Source: SZUA-545 sp050297855
GTDB taxonomy: Bacteria; Campylobacterota; Campylobacteria; Campylobacterales; SZUA-545
Assembly (NCBI GenBank): GCA_050297855.1
Contig: JBNKTC010000010.1
Location: 496,001-560,000 of the forward strand
Direction of reading: 5' to 3'
DNA length: 64,000 nucleotides
Shown here: positions 43,066 through 52,230 of the stretch, one piece after another
Numbering within the stretch: position 1 is the first letter of the stretch
Layout of the letters: each line of letters starts with the position of its first letter
Program-made: the position numbers and the translations under genes
The notes under the pieces: generated by a model
Databases searched by the model: none
What the model was told of the DNA's origin: nothing
The model's input: only the letters and a program-made list of their open reading frames with translations

Positions 43066-43492
43066 AACGCAGAAGCTGCAGAACCTCGTGGTTGGCGCAG
43101 AAGTCGACGGCACGGAGACCGTCATCGTTGGTCAACGAAGCGTCGCACCCCAGCTTGACCAGGGCTTCAACGCAGCGGGTTTTGCCCGCCGAGGCGGCGT
43201 ACATCAGCGCCGTCTCGCCGTACTCATTGACATCGTCAAGGTCCGCTCCACCGGTTGCCAGCAGTTTGATCACCAGCGGTTCGTCCGCATAGCAGGCGTT
43301 GAAAAGCACGCCGTTGAAATCGTCGTTGACGGCATAAATGTCCGCCCCCGCCTCAATAAAGCGAAGCACCAGCAGGGCATTGCCCTCCAGAGCCGCCTGA
43401 AGCAGCGGGGTATTGCCGTTAAAGCCCCGGGACTCGATATCGCTGATATCGAACCCCCGGCTGCGAAGCCACTCGATGTAATACTCTGACAT
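43058..43492 (-). CDS. Ankyrin-repeat protein
   Basis: 144 residues made of about four ankyrin repeats (Gly-Asn-Thr-Pro-Leu-Leu-Gln-Ala-Ala, Gly-Glu-Thr-Ala-Leu-Met-Tyr-Ala-Ala, Asp-Gly-Leu-Arg-Ala-Val-Asp). No signal peptide, so a cytosolic protein-binding module. TAAGGAGG precedes its ATG. It lies between tpx and the tandem nitroreductase in an operon; ankyrin proteins are also known next to nif genes in other diazotrophs and next to catalases. Confidence 0.85.
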   Translation of the reverse strand: MSEYYIEWLRSRGFDISDIESRGFNGNTPLLQAALEGNALLVLRFIEAGADIYAVNDDFNGVLFNACYADEPLVIKLLATGGADLDDVNEYGETALMYAASAGKTRCVEALVKLGCDASLTNDDGLRAVDFCANHEVLQLLRYA

Positions 43493-43525
43493 ACGATCCT
43501 CCTTAGTTTATTTCCAGCGAAACGA

Positions 43526-44074
43526 TCAGACGCTCATCCACTCTTCGTGGGTATGCCCCTTCTTTTTCTCGCTGACAATTTTGTCGACGGCTTCGATACA
43601 GGCATCGTAGTTCACCTCATCGACAATCTCGGGAACTACCTCTTTATAGGCGACGACCCCATCGCGGTCGATGACAAAGACGGCCCGGGCCAGACGGTCC
43701 TTGAGCTTCCCCTCGGAGATCAGCAGACCGTACTTCTTGGCGAAATTGCGGTCGGCGTCGATGACCAGCTCGGCACTGTCGATAGACTCGCGCTCGGCAT
43801 AGTCTTTGACAAAATCGGGATCGTCGGTGGTGATCATGATGGTGTTGAGTTTGCCGAACTTCTTGATCAGGTCGTTAAACTTTTTCGCTCCCAGGGAGCA
43901 GACCTCGGTTTTGAGCGAGGGGATGGCAATGAGCAGCTGGGTATTGGGGGCGATCATGCCGATGACGTTCTTGGTGCCGTCGAGCTTGGTGATCCGTGCG
44001 GCGGGAGCTTCGCCGCCGATTTTGACTTCTTTGCCCGAGAGCGGGGTCGGTGTGCCGTGTACAGTGATTTCCAT
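43526..44074 (-). CDS. tpx: Thiol peroxidase-like peroxiredoxin with one conserved Cys
   Basis: 182 residues, Tpx-type peroxiredoxin. The peroxidatic Cys59 is in Pro-Ser-Leu-Lys-Thr-Glu-Val-Cys. The resolving Cys of Tpx (Arg-Phe-Cys in Escherichia coli) is replaced by Asp-Tyr-Ala near residue 91-93; the only other Cys is near 160, outside the usual site. It therefore probably uses an external thiol or another Cys. ATG at 44074 has GAGGA upstream, and the nif-type element at 44106-44121 places the transcription start about 20 bases before it. First gene of the tpx-ankyrin-nitroreductase-107aa operon. Confidence 0.85.
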   Translation of the reverse strand: MEITVHGTPTPLSGKEVKIGGEAPAARITKLDGTKNVIGMIAPNTQLLIAIPSLKTEVCSLGAKKFNDLIKKFGKLNTIMITTDDPDFVKDYAERESIDSAELVIDADRNFAKKYGLLISEGKLKDRLARAVFVIDRDGVVAYKEVVPEIVDEVNYDACIEAVDKIVSEKKKGHTHEEWMSV

Positions 44075-44105
44075 AATCGTCCTCTGTGTTGGTTTGGGCA
44101 CTGTT

Positions 44106-44121
44106 TGCAAGTCGCGTTCTA
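44106..44121 (-). promoter_or_regulatory. nif-type -24/-12 element upstream of tpx operon
   Basis: Minus strand TAGAACGCGACTTGCA, with TTGC as the -12 half. It differs from the nifU element by one base. CGACAAAAAA lies about 50 bases further upstream, similar to one half of the palindrome before nifU. It lies in the 150-base spacer shared with the divergent nifA gene. Confidence 0.7.
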
Positions 44122-44228
44122 TAAGCAATGCCTATGCTTAGGCCGAAATTGCATGTTTTTTATACACTTTTTTGTCGCTCTTTTGGTATACAATAATCGT
44201 TAATCCATTGAATGAGTTTTTGAATCCT

Positions 44229-45875
44229 ATGCACTACAACATCAACATTCCCGACCGCCCGGAGTGTCAGACCTGTTCGCTGACCTTCGCCTACACCGAA
44301 ATCGAACTCCTCTACCAGATCGCCGTCATGCTCGCGAGCACCACCGACGTTAACGAGACCATCGAGCAGGGGATGCGCCTGCTCAAACGCCACTCCTACA
44401 TCGACCGCTGTGCCCTCTTCATCCTCGGCGACGATAAAGAGACGCTGGAGCTCTACGCCTCCATCGATCTGACGCCCCAGCAGAAGAAGATCGCCACCTA
44501 CCGCCTCGGCGAGGGAGCGACCGGTCTCGCGGCCCAGAGCGCCGAGCCCGTGGTTATCGAGAACATCCATAACAACATCAACTACCTCAACAAGCTGGGG
44601 AACATCACCTCCAAGTCCATCGCCTATGTCGCCGTCCCGGTGATCCAGGACGAGGGGGTCATCGGCGTCATCTCCGCCAATACCAATGCCGGTTCGGTGC
44701 TCAACTTCGACGACATCGTCCGGATGCTGACCATCGTAGGGTCGCTCTTCGCCGGCACCCTGGCGACCCAGCGCCGTTTCAGCCAGGAGAAGGAGAGCCT
44801 CAACCAGCTCAAATCCTACTACAAAGAGGAGCTCCTCGACGAGTACAAGTTCGAAAACATCATCGGCAAAAGTTCAAAGATGCAGCAGATCTTCAGCATG
44901 CTCGACACCGTCGCCCCCACCGACGCGACCATCCTGGTCCGCGGCGAGACGGGGACGGGTAAAGAGCTCATCGCCACGGCGGTCCACAACCTCAGCCAGC
45001 GCAAAAACGGCCCCTTTATCAAGCTCAACTGCGCCGCCATCAGCGAAACCCTCCTCGAATCCGAACTCTTCGGTCACGAAAAGGGGGCATTCACCGATGC
45101 CAAAGAGACCCGCAAAGGACGCTTCGAACTGGCCGACGGCGGCACCCTCTTCCTCGACGAGATCGGGGACATCACCCCTTCGCTGCAGGTAAAACTGCTG
45201 CGGATCCTGCAAGAGCAGGAGTTCGAACGCGTCGGCGGCACCAAAACCATCAAGACCAACGTCCGCCTCGTCGCCGCGACCAACCGCCACCTGGAGGAGA
45301 TGGTCCGCAAAGGAGAGTTTCGCGAGGACCTCTTCTACCGCCTCAATGTCATTCCGCTCAACCTGCCGCCGCTGCGGGAGCGCTACGAAGACGTCAAGCT
45401 CCTCATCGAGCATTACATGCGCAAGTACATGAAAGAGCACCGTAAGCAGATGACCTTCACCAAACAGGCGCTGGAACTACTGCTGGATTACCCCTGGCCG
45501 GGCAACATCCGTGAGCTGCAGAACACCATGGAGCGCATCGTCCTGATCTGCCCCGATGGCGAGGTCCAACCCGAGATGCTCAACCACGTCCTGCCGTTCA
45601 ACTACCAGAAGATGCATATGCCGCAGCCCGAGCCCGCCCCGGCGGCTCCGGCCCCCGAATCCCAGCCCGCGGCAATGCCCCAGCCGGTTCCTGAAACGCC
45701 GCAGCCCCAGGAGACCACCATGCTGACCAAGGCAAGCCTCCAGGAGATGGAGAAAGAGGCGATCATCCAGGCCCTCATCGACAACCGCGGCATCCAGACC
45801 AAAGCCGCCACCCAGCTGGGGATGACGGCGCGGCAGATCGGCTACAAGATCAAAAAATACGGGATCGAGCTGTGA
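44229..45875 (+). CDS. nifA: NifA-type sigma-54 activator
   Basis: 548 residues. A short N-terminus has Cys-Gln-Thr-Cys at about 13-16. GAF domain ~25-175. AAA+ domain ~210-440 with Walker A Gly-Glu-Thr-Gly-Thr-Gly-Lys-Glu, Walker B Leu-Phe-Leu-Asp-Glu-Ile and a sigma-54 contact loop reading Gly-Ala-Phe-Thr-Asp-Ala instead of GAFTGA. A Pro/Ala/Gln-rich linker of about 50 residues precedes a Fis-type helix-turn-helix at the end (Arg-Gln-Ile-Gly-Tyr-Lys-Ile). It has no Cys motif between AAA+ and HTH, unlike oxygen-sensitive NifA of alpha/beta-proteobacteria. ATG at 44229; TACAAT lies about 40 bases upstream. Confidence 0.87.
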   Translation: MHYNINIPDRPECQTCSLTFAYTEIELLYQIAVMLASTTDVNETIEQGMRLLKRHSYIDRCALFILGDDKETLELYASIDLTPQQKKIATYRLGEGATGLAAQSAEPVVIENIHNNINYLNKLGNITSKSIAYVAVPVIQDEGVIGVISANTNAGSVLNFDDIVRMLTIVGSLFAGTLATQRRFSQEKESLNQLKSYYKEELLDEYKFENIIGKSSKMQQIFSMLDTVAPTDATILVRGETGTGKELIATAVHNLSQRKNGPFIKLNCAAISETLLESELFGHEKGAFTDAKETRKGRFELADGGTLFLDEIGDITPSLQVKLLRILQEQEFERVGGTKTIKTNVRLVAATNRHLEEMVRKGEFREDLFYRLNVIPLNLPPLRERYEDVKLLIEHYMRKYMKEHRKQMTFTKQALELLLDYPWPGNIRELQNTMERIVLICPDGEVQPEMLNHVLPFNYQKMHMPQPEPAPAAPAPESQPAAMPQPVPETPQPQETTMLTKASLQEMEKEAIIQALIDNRGIQTKAATQLGMTARQIGYKIKKYGIEL

Positions 45876-46288
45876 CCCACCTCTTCACCTACGGATCGCT
45901 GATGTTCTCGCCGGTATGGCAGAGCATCGTCCGCGGAAATTACGAACACCAGCAGGCGCTGCTGCCAGGCTATCGCCGCTTCGAAGTCGCCGGGGAGACC
46001 TATCCCGGGATCGTCGCCGCACCGGAAGATTCCGTCCCGGGGCTGCTTTACCGCGACGTTGGTGCGGAGGATCTGCAACTTCTGGATGATTTCGAAGGGA
46101 TGTACTACCGCCGCGACGCCGTCACACTATTGACGGAATCAGGAAACCCTGTCGAAGCGCAGACTTATATCATCCGCGCCGAATACGCCCATCTGTTAAC
46201 CCCAAAGCCATGGTCTCCCGAAGCGTTCGGAAACGACGGTATTCACCGTTTTATGCGCCACTACGGCGGTTTCGACGCCATTCATTAA
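45872..46288 (+). CDS. Gamma-glutamylcyclotransferase-like protein (AIG2/GGACT fold)
   Basis: 138 residues. Begins with the family motif Phe-Thr-Tyr-Gly-Ser-Leu-Met-Phe, and the catalytic-position Glu lies in Asp-Asp-Phe-Glu-Gly-Met-Tyr-Tyr. These enzymes cyclise gamma-glutamyl amines or peptides; the exact substrate is unknown. GTG start overlaps the nifA stop (GTGA), so it is co-translated with nifA, an unusual partner. Confidence 0.8.
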   Translation: MTHLFTYGSLMFSPVWQSIVRGNYEHQQALLPGYRRFEVAGETYPGIVAAPEDSVPGLLYRDVGAEDLQLLDDFEGMYYRRDAVTLLTESGNPVEAQTYIIRAEYAHLLTPKPWSPEAFGNDGIHRFMRHYGGFDAIH

Positions 46289-46609
46289 GTTCCTGCTCTC
46301 TGCCAGGTCATGCTCCAGATCTTATCGCGTAGCGACTCAAAACGGTTCTATATCCTGGAACGTCTGTCAAGAAATCATCGTATGCGGAGCGAAAAGAAAA
46401 ATGTGATAGACATATGATAATCTATTCATTCGTATGACAAGACTTTATATTCCGTATTTTTGGCAACGTGTTACAACAAATATAGACAACTCCCCCCTTA
46501 TCGGGCTTCCTAATGATTGAAGAATGCGAATTAATTCGCTGTTTCGGCCGTTAATTTGAAAAAATGGTGGCTATAATAGTTAATAGTTTGTAAACGAAAG
46601 TGAGTATGT
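46289..46609 (+). promoter_or_regulatory. Promoter region of the chemoreceptor operon
   Basis: 321 AT-rich bases without a gene. A TATAAT hexamer at 46572-46577 is the best -10 site. A perfect 14-base palindrome, GCGAATTAATTCGC, lies at 46526-46539, about 33 bases upstream of it, and may bind a dimeric regulator. No clear -35 and no flagellar sigma-28 site were seen. Confidence 0.4.
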
Positions 46610-48601
46610 ATGAAAACAAGCCTGACCAAGATCATCAGTATTGGTATGATGTTGATGATGGGGATCATCCTTGTGATGGGGGTTATCGCCATCAGTGCGA
46701 TCACCGGTGCCGTCAAAAATTCGGAAAAAATGGACCGCGAGTATATTCAAGAGGTGGAGATCACCGGCCACCTGGAGCGTAACTTCGCCAATATCCGCAT
46801 CAATACGAGCAAGTTCCTCTATACCGAATCTTCCAAGTTCTATGAAGAGGCCCGTCCCTTTTTCGGTGTTGTGCTCGAATATGTCAAAGAAGCGGAAGAA
46901 CTCGTCGCTGTCGCTTCGGACCTGAAAGTACTTCAGGAGCAATTGCCCGCCTTTAAAGAGCGTTTTGTCGCGTACCGTGATACCGTGGATCAAACGCAGG
47001 CGCTCTTCAAACGCAAACATGAGATCCACATCTGGCTTGATTCCAGTGCCAAGCTCTTTATGGAGGCCTCGGACAAGCTGATCGAGAGCCAGCATCGCCA
47101 AATGAACGGCGAGGTTACCAAGGCAAGCAGGCTCCCCGAACGAATCCGTAAACTGATGTATGCCATACATATTCAGGAAAAAGGGTACGAGGCCCGTATC
47201 GCAAACTTCAAATCTGCCGCCCGGCGTGATGAAACGGTTCTGCAGGAGAAGATGGCGGTTTTCGATGACATCGAAAGCTATATCTCGAAAATACGGAAGG
47301 TCACCCGTAAAAAAGCGGACCTCGAAGCGTTGAAATATATGCAAAAGGCGGCCAAAGACTACAAAGCCGCATTGACGGACATGATCGCAATCAACAGTGA
47401 CGTCAAACAAAACACAGAAGTTCTGGTCCGTGCAGGCTCCGAAGCCCTCAATGCCCTGGAAAAAATCAGTAATTCCGGACTTCAGGGAACCCTCGATCTC
47501 AGTAAAGAGTCCGTCGCATCCCTCAACAGCTCGCAGAGTATTATGATCTTCAGTCTTGTCACTGCACTGCTGATCGGCATCGCGATGACCTATTTCATCA
47601 TCGTCGTCGGTCTCAGACGTCCGCTTGAATCGTTTAAAAACACCCTTATTCGAATTGGGGACGAGCAGGACCTCACCATCCATGTCGATGAACATGCACC
47701 AAAAGAGCTGAGTGAAATGGCCGCCAGCTTCAATCGCTTCATCGATCAGCTTAAAGGGCTGATCGAAAATGCCAAAGGCTCCTCGACGGAAAACGCCTCC
47801 ATCTCACACGAGCTCTCCACCACAGCGATGAACGTCGGTCAAAACGTCGAAAAGTCGGTTGAAGTCGTCTCCCAGGCAACCCACAACGCCAACAACGTCA
47901 AAAAAGAGATTATCAGTGCCATCAGCGATGCCCAGGAGAGCAAGAAAGAGATCATCTCCGCCAACGACAACCTCAACGCGGCCCGCAACGATATCGTCGC
48001 CATGACCTCGCGGGTACAAAGCACCGCGGAGCTGGAAATCGAGCTCGCCAACCGGATGGAGACACTCTCCAGCGACGCCGGTCAGGTCAAAGAGGTGCTC
48101 GAAGTGATCTCCGATATCGCTGACCAGACCAACCTGCTGGCCCTCAATGCCGCCATTGAAGCGGCCCGTGCCGGAGAACACGGCCGCGGCTTCGCCGTCG
48201 TCGCCGACGAGGTGCGCAAACTCGCCGAACGGACCCAGAAGTCCCTCACCGAGATCAATGCGACCATCAACGTTATCGTCCAGTCCGTCATCGACGCCAG
48301 CGGCCATATGAACAGCAACGCCAAAGAGATCCAGTCCCTCTCCGAACTGGCCGGAGAGGTTGAAGTCAAAATCAACGACTCCGTCTCCATCGTCAACGGC
48401 GCCGTAGCCGCCAGCGATAAAACCGTTCAGGATTTCGAACGGACCGGTAAAGACGTTGAATCCATCGTAACGCAGATGGAAGAGGTCAACACCATTTCGT
48501 CGAACAACGCCCGCAATGTCGAGGAGATCGCCGCCGCCGCCGATCACCTCAACGGCATGACCGAAGAGCTCAACGGCAAACTTGAAACCTTCAAGACCTG
48601 A
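46610..48601 (+). CDS. Methyl-accepting chemotaxis protein
   Basis: 663 residues. Membrane helix ~10-32, a large helical periplasmic domain (~35-305), a second helix ~310-330, HAMP-like segment, then the cytoplasmic signalling domain with the hairpin tip Ile-Ala-Asp-Gln-Thr-Asn-Leu-Leu-Ala-Leu-Asn-Ala-Ala-Ile-Glu-Ala. The ligand is unknown; the sensor looks like a long helical bundle, not a Cache domain. No C-terminal CheR-binding pentapeptide. Ends inside the start of the CheB gene, so receptor and adaptation enzymes are made together. Confidence 0.92.
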   Translation: MKTSLTKIISIGMMLMMGIILVMGVIAISAITGAVKNSEKMDREYIQEVEITGHLERNFANIRINTSKFLYTESSKFYEEARPFFGVVLEYVKEAEELVAVASDLKVLQEQLPAFKERFVAYRDTVDQTQALFKRKHEIHIWLDSSAKLFMEASDKLIESQHRQMNGEVTKASRLPERIRKLMYAIHIQEKGYEARIANFKSAARRDETVLQEKMAVFDDIESYISKIRKVTRKKADLEALKYMQKAAKDYKAALTDMIAINSDVKQNTEVLVRAGSEALNALEKISNSGLQGTLDLSKESVASLNSSQSIMIFSLVTALLIGIAMTYFIIVVGLRRPLESFKNTLIRIGDEQDLTIHVDEHAPKELSEMAASFNRFIDQLKGLIENAKGSSTENASISHELSTTAMNVGQNVEKSVEVVSQATHNANNVKKEIISAISDAQESKKEIISANDNLNAARNDIVAMTSRVQSTAELEIELANRMETLSSDAGQVKEVLEVISDIADQTNLLALNAAIEAARAGEHGRGFAVVADEVRKLAERTQKSLTEINATINVIVQSVIDASGHMNSNAKEIQSLSELAGEVEVKINDSVSIVNGAVAASDKTVQDFERTGKDVESIVTQMEEVNTISSNNARNVEEIAAAADHLNGMTEELNGKLETFKT

Positions 48602-49175
48602 TCGTCTGATCGCATTGGGCGCTTCGACTGGAGGCCCGGCGCATATCGCCAAAATCCTGGCCGCCCTTCCGGCGATGCCGCGCTGTGCCCTGCTCGTCGC
48701 CCAGCACATGAACCCCGACTTTATCCCCAGCTTCATCACCCGTCTCGACCGTCATGCGCCGATGCCGGTTCTGGAGCTCGTCACCGGGATGTCCGTCGAA
48801 GAGGGGAAGGCTTACATCTGCACCGGGAAAACTGACTTCCGCTTGCAAAACCAGAGCCTGCAGTGCAGCGGTGTCACGCCGGTGAACGACGCCTACAATC
48901 CCAACATCGACCATCTCTTCGCCGCGCTTGCTCCCTATGCGGAGACCATCGAAATCCTCGGCGTCATCCTGACCGGCATCGGTGACGACGGGGTCGAGGG
49001 ATGCCGCCTGCTCGCAAAGCACGGCGCACACTGCATCGCCGAAAGCGAAGAGAGCGCCATCGTCTACGGGATGCCCCTGCGGGCCAGAGAGCGGATTCCA
49101 AGCATCTCCGTCGAACCCCTCGAAACGATTATCGCTTCGATACAAAGGTTTACATCATTATGTTCGAATGGTTGA
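48582..49175 (+). CDS. cheB: CheB methylesterase domain without receiver
   Basis: About 197 residues forming only the CheB catalytic domain: Gly-Ala-Ser-Thr-Gly-Gly-Pro (catalytic Ser), Ala-Gln-His-Met (His) and Gly-Asp-Asp-Gly (Asp). The usual N-terminal receiver is missing, as is usual for CheB in Campylobacter and Helicobacter relatives, so activity is not controlled by phosphorylation in the normal way. Removes methyl groups from the upstream chemoreceptor. The TTG start at 48582 is a guess; the frame overlaps the receptor gene by 20 bases. Confidence 0.85.
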   Translation: MKPSRPDRLIALGASTGGPAHIAKILAALPAMPRCALLVAQHMNPDFIPSFITRLDRHAPMPVLELVTGMSVEEGKAYICTGKTDFRLQNQSLQCSGVTPVNDAYNPNIDHLFAALAPYAETIEILGVILTGIGDDGVEGCRLLAKHGAHCIAESEESAIVYGMPLRARERIPSISVEPLETIIASIQRFTSLCSNG

Positions 49176-49930
49176 AAAAACAGCCTCCGACACCCGCCGA
49201 ATCCCGGGTTCTCCCTGTAGAAGATTACAGCGACCCCCGGAAGTTGATGGAGATGTTTCGGAACGAGACCGGGATTACCTTCGAAAAGCAGCGCTCCGTC
49301 GTGACCAAAAAGCTTACCAGTTTCTGCAAACTGCGCAAGATCCCCTCTTTCGACGTCTGCGCCGAGCGCCTCGAAACCGATGGACCCCTCCGGCAGGAGC
49401 TCATCAACTACCTGACGACCAACGAGAGCTACTTCTACCGGGAGTTCTCCCAGATCGAGGCGCTGGTGAGCGAGGCCCGCGCGATGCGGCAGTACGTCAC
49501 GATCCTCTGTGCACCCAGTGCCACGGGAGAGGAGCCCTACTCCATCGCCATCGCCCTGCTCGAAGCGGGTGTCACCGCCTTCGAGATTCTCGGGATCGAT
49601 ATCAACACCGAAGCCCTCGCAAGGGCCCGGGAAGCCCGATACAGCAGCCGCAGTATCCGCAATATCCCACCCGCGCTGCAGACGCGCTATTTTCGCAAAG
49701 CCGGCGACCGATGGCAGCTCGAAGAACGGGTCCGGGGGCACGTGCGCTTCGAGGCCGTCAACCTCTTCGACCCCGCCTTCAAGGCGTTGGGAACCTTCGA
49801 CTTCGTCCTCTCCAGAAACATGCTCATCTATTTTGACGCCGACACTAAAAATGCCGCCCGTCAGATTCTCGAATCCATGCGCAAAAACCCTGAAAAACCC
49901 GTATTTTACGGTCATGCCGATCTCTTCTGA
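49160..49930 (+). CDS. cheR: CheR chemoreceptor methyltransferase
   Basis: 256 residues. SAM-dependent methylation of receptor glutamates. The N-terminal helical domain has Leu-Thr-Thr-Asn-Glu-Ser-Tyr-Phe-Tyr-Arg; the catalytic domain has Cys-Ala-Pro-Ser-Ala-Thr-Gly-Glu-Glu-Pro-Tyr-Ser and Ser-Arg-Asn-Met-Leu-Ile-Tyr-Phe. ATG at 49160 lies inside the end of cheB (16-base overlap). Third gene of an MCP-CheB-CheR unit. Confidence 0.9.
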   Translation: MFEWLKKQPPTPAESRVLPVEDYSDPRKLMEMFRNETGITFEKQRSVVTKKLTSFCKLRKIPSFDVCAERLETDGPLRQELINYLTTNESYFYREFSQIEALVSEARAMRQYVTILCAPSATGEEPYSIAIALLEAGVTAFEILGIDINTEALARAREARYSSRSIRNIPPALQTRYFRKAGDRWQLEERVRGHVRFEAVNLFDPAFKALGTFDFVLSRNMLIYFDADTKNAARQILESMRKNPEKPVFYGHADLF

Positions 49931-50033
49931 GCCCTGTGGAGACACGCTTATATTATAATTTTTAATGATCCGGCATTTGCGCTTCTTTTCAGCATAGCTA
50001 CTGTAGGATAGGGCAAACAATTTCCAGAGGAAG

Positions 50034-52229
50034 ATGATGAAGCACGACGCGATCTGTCGTATGCTGGCCGGGGTGTGTCTCATACCGCTGTCGCTTTGCG
50101 CCACACCGACCGAGCTCGATATGCTCGACGACATCTTTTCCATCGACCTCGAGACCCTGCAGAACATCTCCGTCTCCTCCGCTTCGAAGATCGACGAACC
50201 GGTCAAAAACGCCCCGGCGAACATGCGGATTTTCACCGACAAGGAGATCGATCAGCGGGGGTTCCGCTGCGTTGCGGACCTGCTCCGGACCCTTCCGGGG
50301 GTCACCATTCACAACTTCTCCACCAGCGGCTATTTCAACGCGATCAACATCCGGGGGATCAACGGCGCCCACTACTTTAAAATTCTCCTCGACGGCATCG
50401 AGATCGACCAGACCAACGGCGAAACGATCTCCACGGCGATGAACTTCCCCCTCCACGGGATCGAACGGGTCGAAGTGCTCTACGGCCCCGCATCGGTAAT
50501 CTACGGCGCCGACGCCGTCAGCGGGGTGGTCAACCTGATCACCCGGGAGCACGCCCCGGGCGAGCTTTTCATGTCTGCAGCAGAGGGGGGCTACAGCTAC
50601 AACGCCTTCCACCTCTCCCGCTATGTCGGCGACACCCGTATCACCCTGCGGGGGCATTTTCACAACGATGCCGAATACAAGTTCGACGAACGCTACCCGG
50701 AGCACTTCCCCGACCACAACGTTACCGACAACAGCGGGACAATCATCCAGCCCGCCGATGCCCGCAGCTTCGACTACCGCCCCTCCTCCACCGAATCGCT
50801 CTATTTCCGCCTCTCCCGGGACGCTTTCGACATCGGGGCCAACTACAGCCGGAGCATCGACTCCACCCTTATCGGCCAGGTGGACAAAAAGTCGTGGCAG
50901 AATCTCTTCGACCGCGACGCCAACATCAAGGTCACCCTGATGGGAGCCTATGCGAACTACCGAAGCAGGTGGCACGACCTGCGGTTCAAAAGCAGCCTGA
51001 TGTACGACCGCACCAGCATCGACGAAGGGAGCTACTTCATCAATGCCAACACCGACTTCACCAAGGCCTACAAATACAGCCTCTCCGAACGCTACGCCTT
51101 CGAAGAGACCGTGCAGCTCCCGTGGGGCGACCACCAGAGCGTCATCGGCTTCACCTACGAACACTTCAGCTCCATGCCGATGTCCTTCGACATGCCCGCC
51201 GCCGATCCCAGTTCGGACTACACCTATCCGGGCTCGACGATTCCCATCGAGTACTATGAACGCGACTGGGACAACACCGCCCTTTTCGCCCAGGACTACT
51301 ACCACATCACTTCCGGCTTCAAAAGCTCCGTCGCCCTGCGCTACGACCATAATACGGTGGAGGGCGATATCTTCAACCCCCGGCTGGCCCTGATCTACCA
51401 GCCCGACAGCCAAACCACCCACAAGCTGATCTACTCCGAGGCGTATCTCTCCCCCTCCATGAACAGCAAATACAAACATTACGGCGTCCCCTTCGCCCCC
51501 AACGACGGCAGCGTCTACCCCGTCCAGCCCGGCGACACCAACACCTACATCACCCCCTACTTCCGCGTCCCCAACGCCTCCCTCAAAGCCGAAGAGAGCC
51601 AGACCGTCGAGTATGCCCTCTTCGCCGAGCTTCCCGGTTCCGTGTTTTTGCAGACGTCGCTCTACCACACCAAACTCGACAACCTTATCGCCGAGCGGGA
51701 TCTCTACGACGTCTACGCCACCGACCTCTACCCCGACGTCACCATCGTCGACCTGACGCAGCTCTACAACTCGGGGTGCGGGGTGATCAACGGCGCCGAC
51801 CTCTCCCTGGACTACACGACGCAGACCGGCGGCGTCACCGCCCAGTACTGGGGAAACTTCAGCATTATCGACGGGTATATCGAAAATTCGGACGTCAAAA
51901 CGGAACTCCCCTATATCGCTCCACTGCAGCTCAATGCCGGAGTGATGCTCCACACCGATGCCTGGAGCCTCGCCCCGTCGCTCAAATGGGTCGAACGGCT
52001 CAACTCCGGCTATCTGCCCGACGGCAGCAAAGATCGGGCCCATATCGACGGCTATACCGTGGTCGACCTCTTCGCCGCCTACCGGCTGGCCCGTAACGTC
52101 ACCGCCTCGGTGCGCGTCACCAACCTGACCGACGCCCGCTACTACAACGCCCGCGACGGCTTCTCCTCCACCTATGCCGTTCCCCAGCCGGGCCGACTGA
52201 CCATCTTCGGTCTCAAAGCGAGCTTCTGA
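50034..52229 (+). CDS. TonB-dependent outer-membrane receptor
   Basis: 731 residues. Signal peptide, then a plug domain (~55-165: Asp-Leu-Leu-Arg-Thr-Leu-Pro-Gly-Val, Val-Leu-Tyr-Gly-Pro-Ala-Ser-Val-Ile-Tyr-Gly) and a 22-strand barrel ending in Phe as the last residue. The N-terminal Leu-Gln-Asn-Ile-Ser-Val-Ser-Ser-Ala-Ser-Lys region is TonB-box-like. Substrate unknown. One base separates it from the YfiR-GGDEF gene, linking uptake or ligand sensing with c-di-GMP. Confidence 0.9.
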   Translation: MMKHDAICRMLAGVCLIPLSLCATPTELDMLDDIFSIDLETLQNISVSSASKIDEPVKNAPANMRIFTDKEIDQRGFRCVADLLRTLPGVTIHNFSTSGYFNAINIRGINGAHYFKILLDGIEIDQTNGETISTAMNFPLHGIERVEVLYGPASVIYGADAVSGVVNLITREHAPGELFMSAAEGGYSYNAFHLSRYVGDTRITLRGHFHNDAEYKFDERYPEHFPDHNVTDNSGTIIQPADARSFDYRPSSTESLYFRLSRDAFDIGANYSRSIDSTLIGQVDKKSWQNLFDRDANIKVTLMGAYANYRSRWHDLRFKSSLMYDRTSIDEGSYFINANTDFTKAYKYSLSERYAFEETVQLPWGDHQSVIGFTYEHFSSMPMSFDMPAADPSSDYTYPGSTIPIEYYERDWDNTALFAQDYYHITSGFKSSVALRYDHNTVEGDIFNPRLALIYQPDSQTTHKLIYSEAYLSPSMNSKYKHYGVPFAPNDGSVYPVQPGDTNTYITPYFRVPNASLKAEESQTVEYALFAELPGSVFLQTSLYHTKLDNLIAERDLYDVYATDLYPDVTIVDLTQLYNSGCGVINGADLSLDYTTQTGGVTAQYWGNFSIIDGYIENSDVKTELPYIAPLQLNAGVMLHTDAWSLAPSLKWVERLNSGYLPDGSKDRAHIDGYTVVDLFAAYRLARNVTASVRVTNLTDARYYNARDGFSSTYAVPQPGRLTIFGLKASF

Positions 52230-52230
52230 C

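Noticed and set aside
46330..46360. Further TAGAAC hexamer on the minus strand near 46346
   Set aside because: No TGCA at the right distance and no gene start downstream on that strand.
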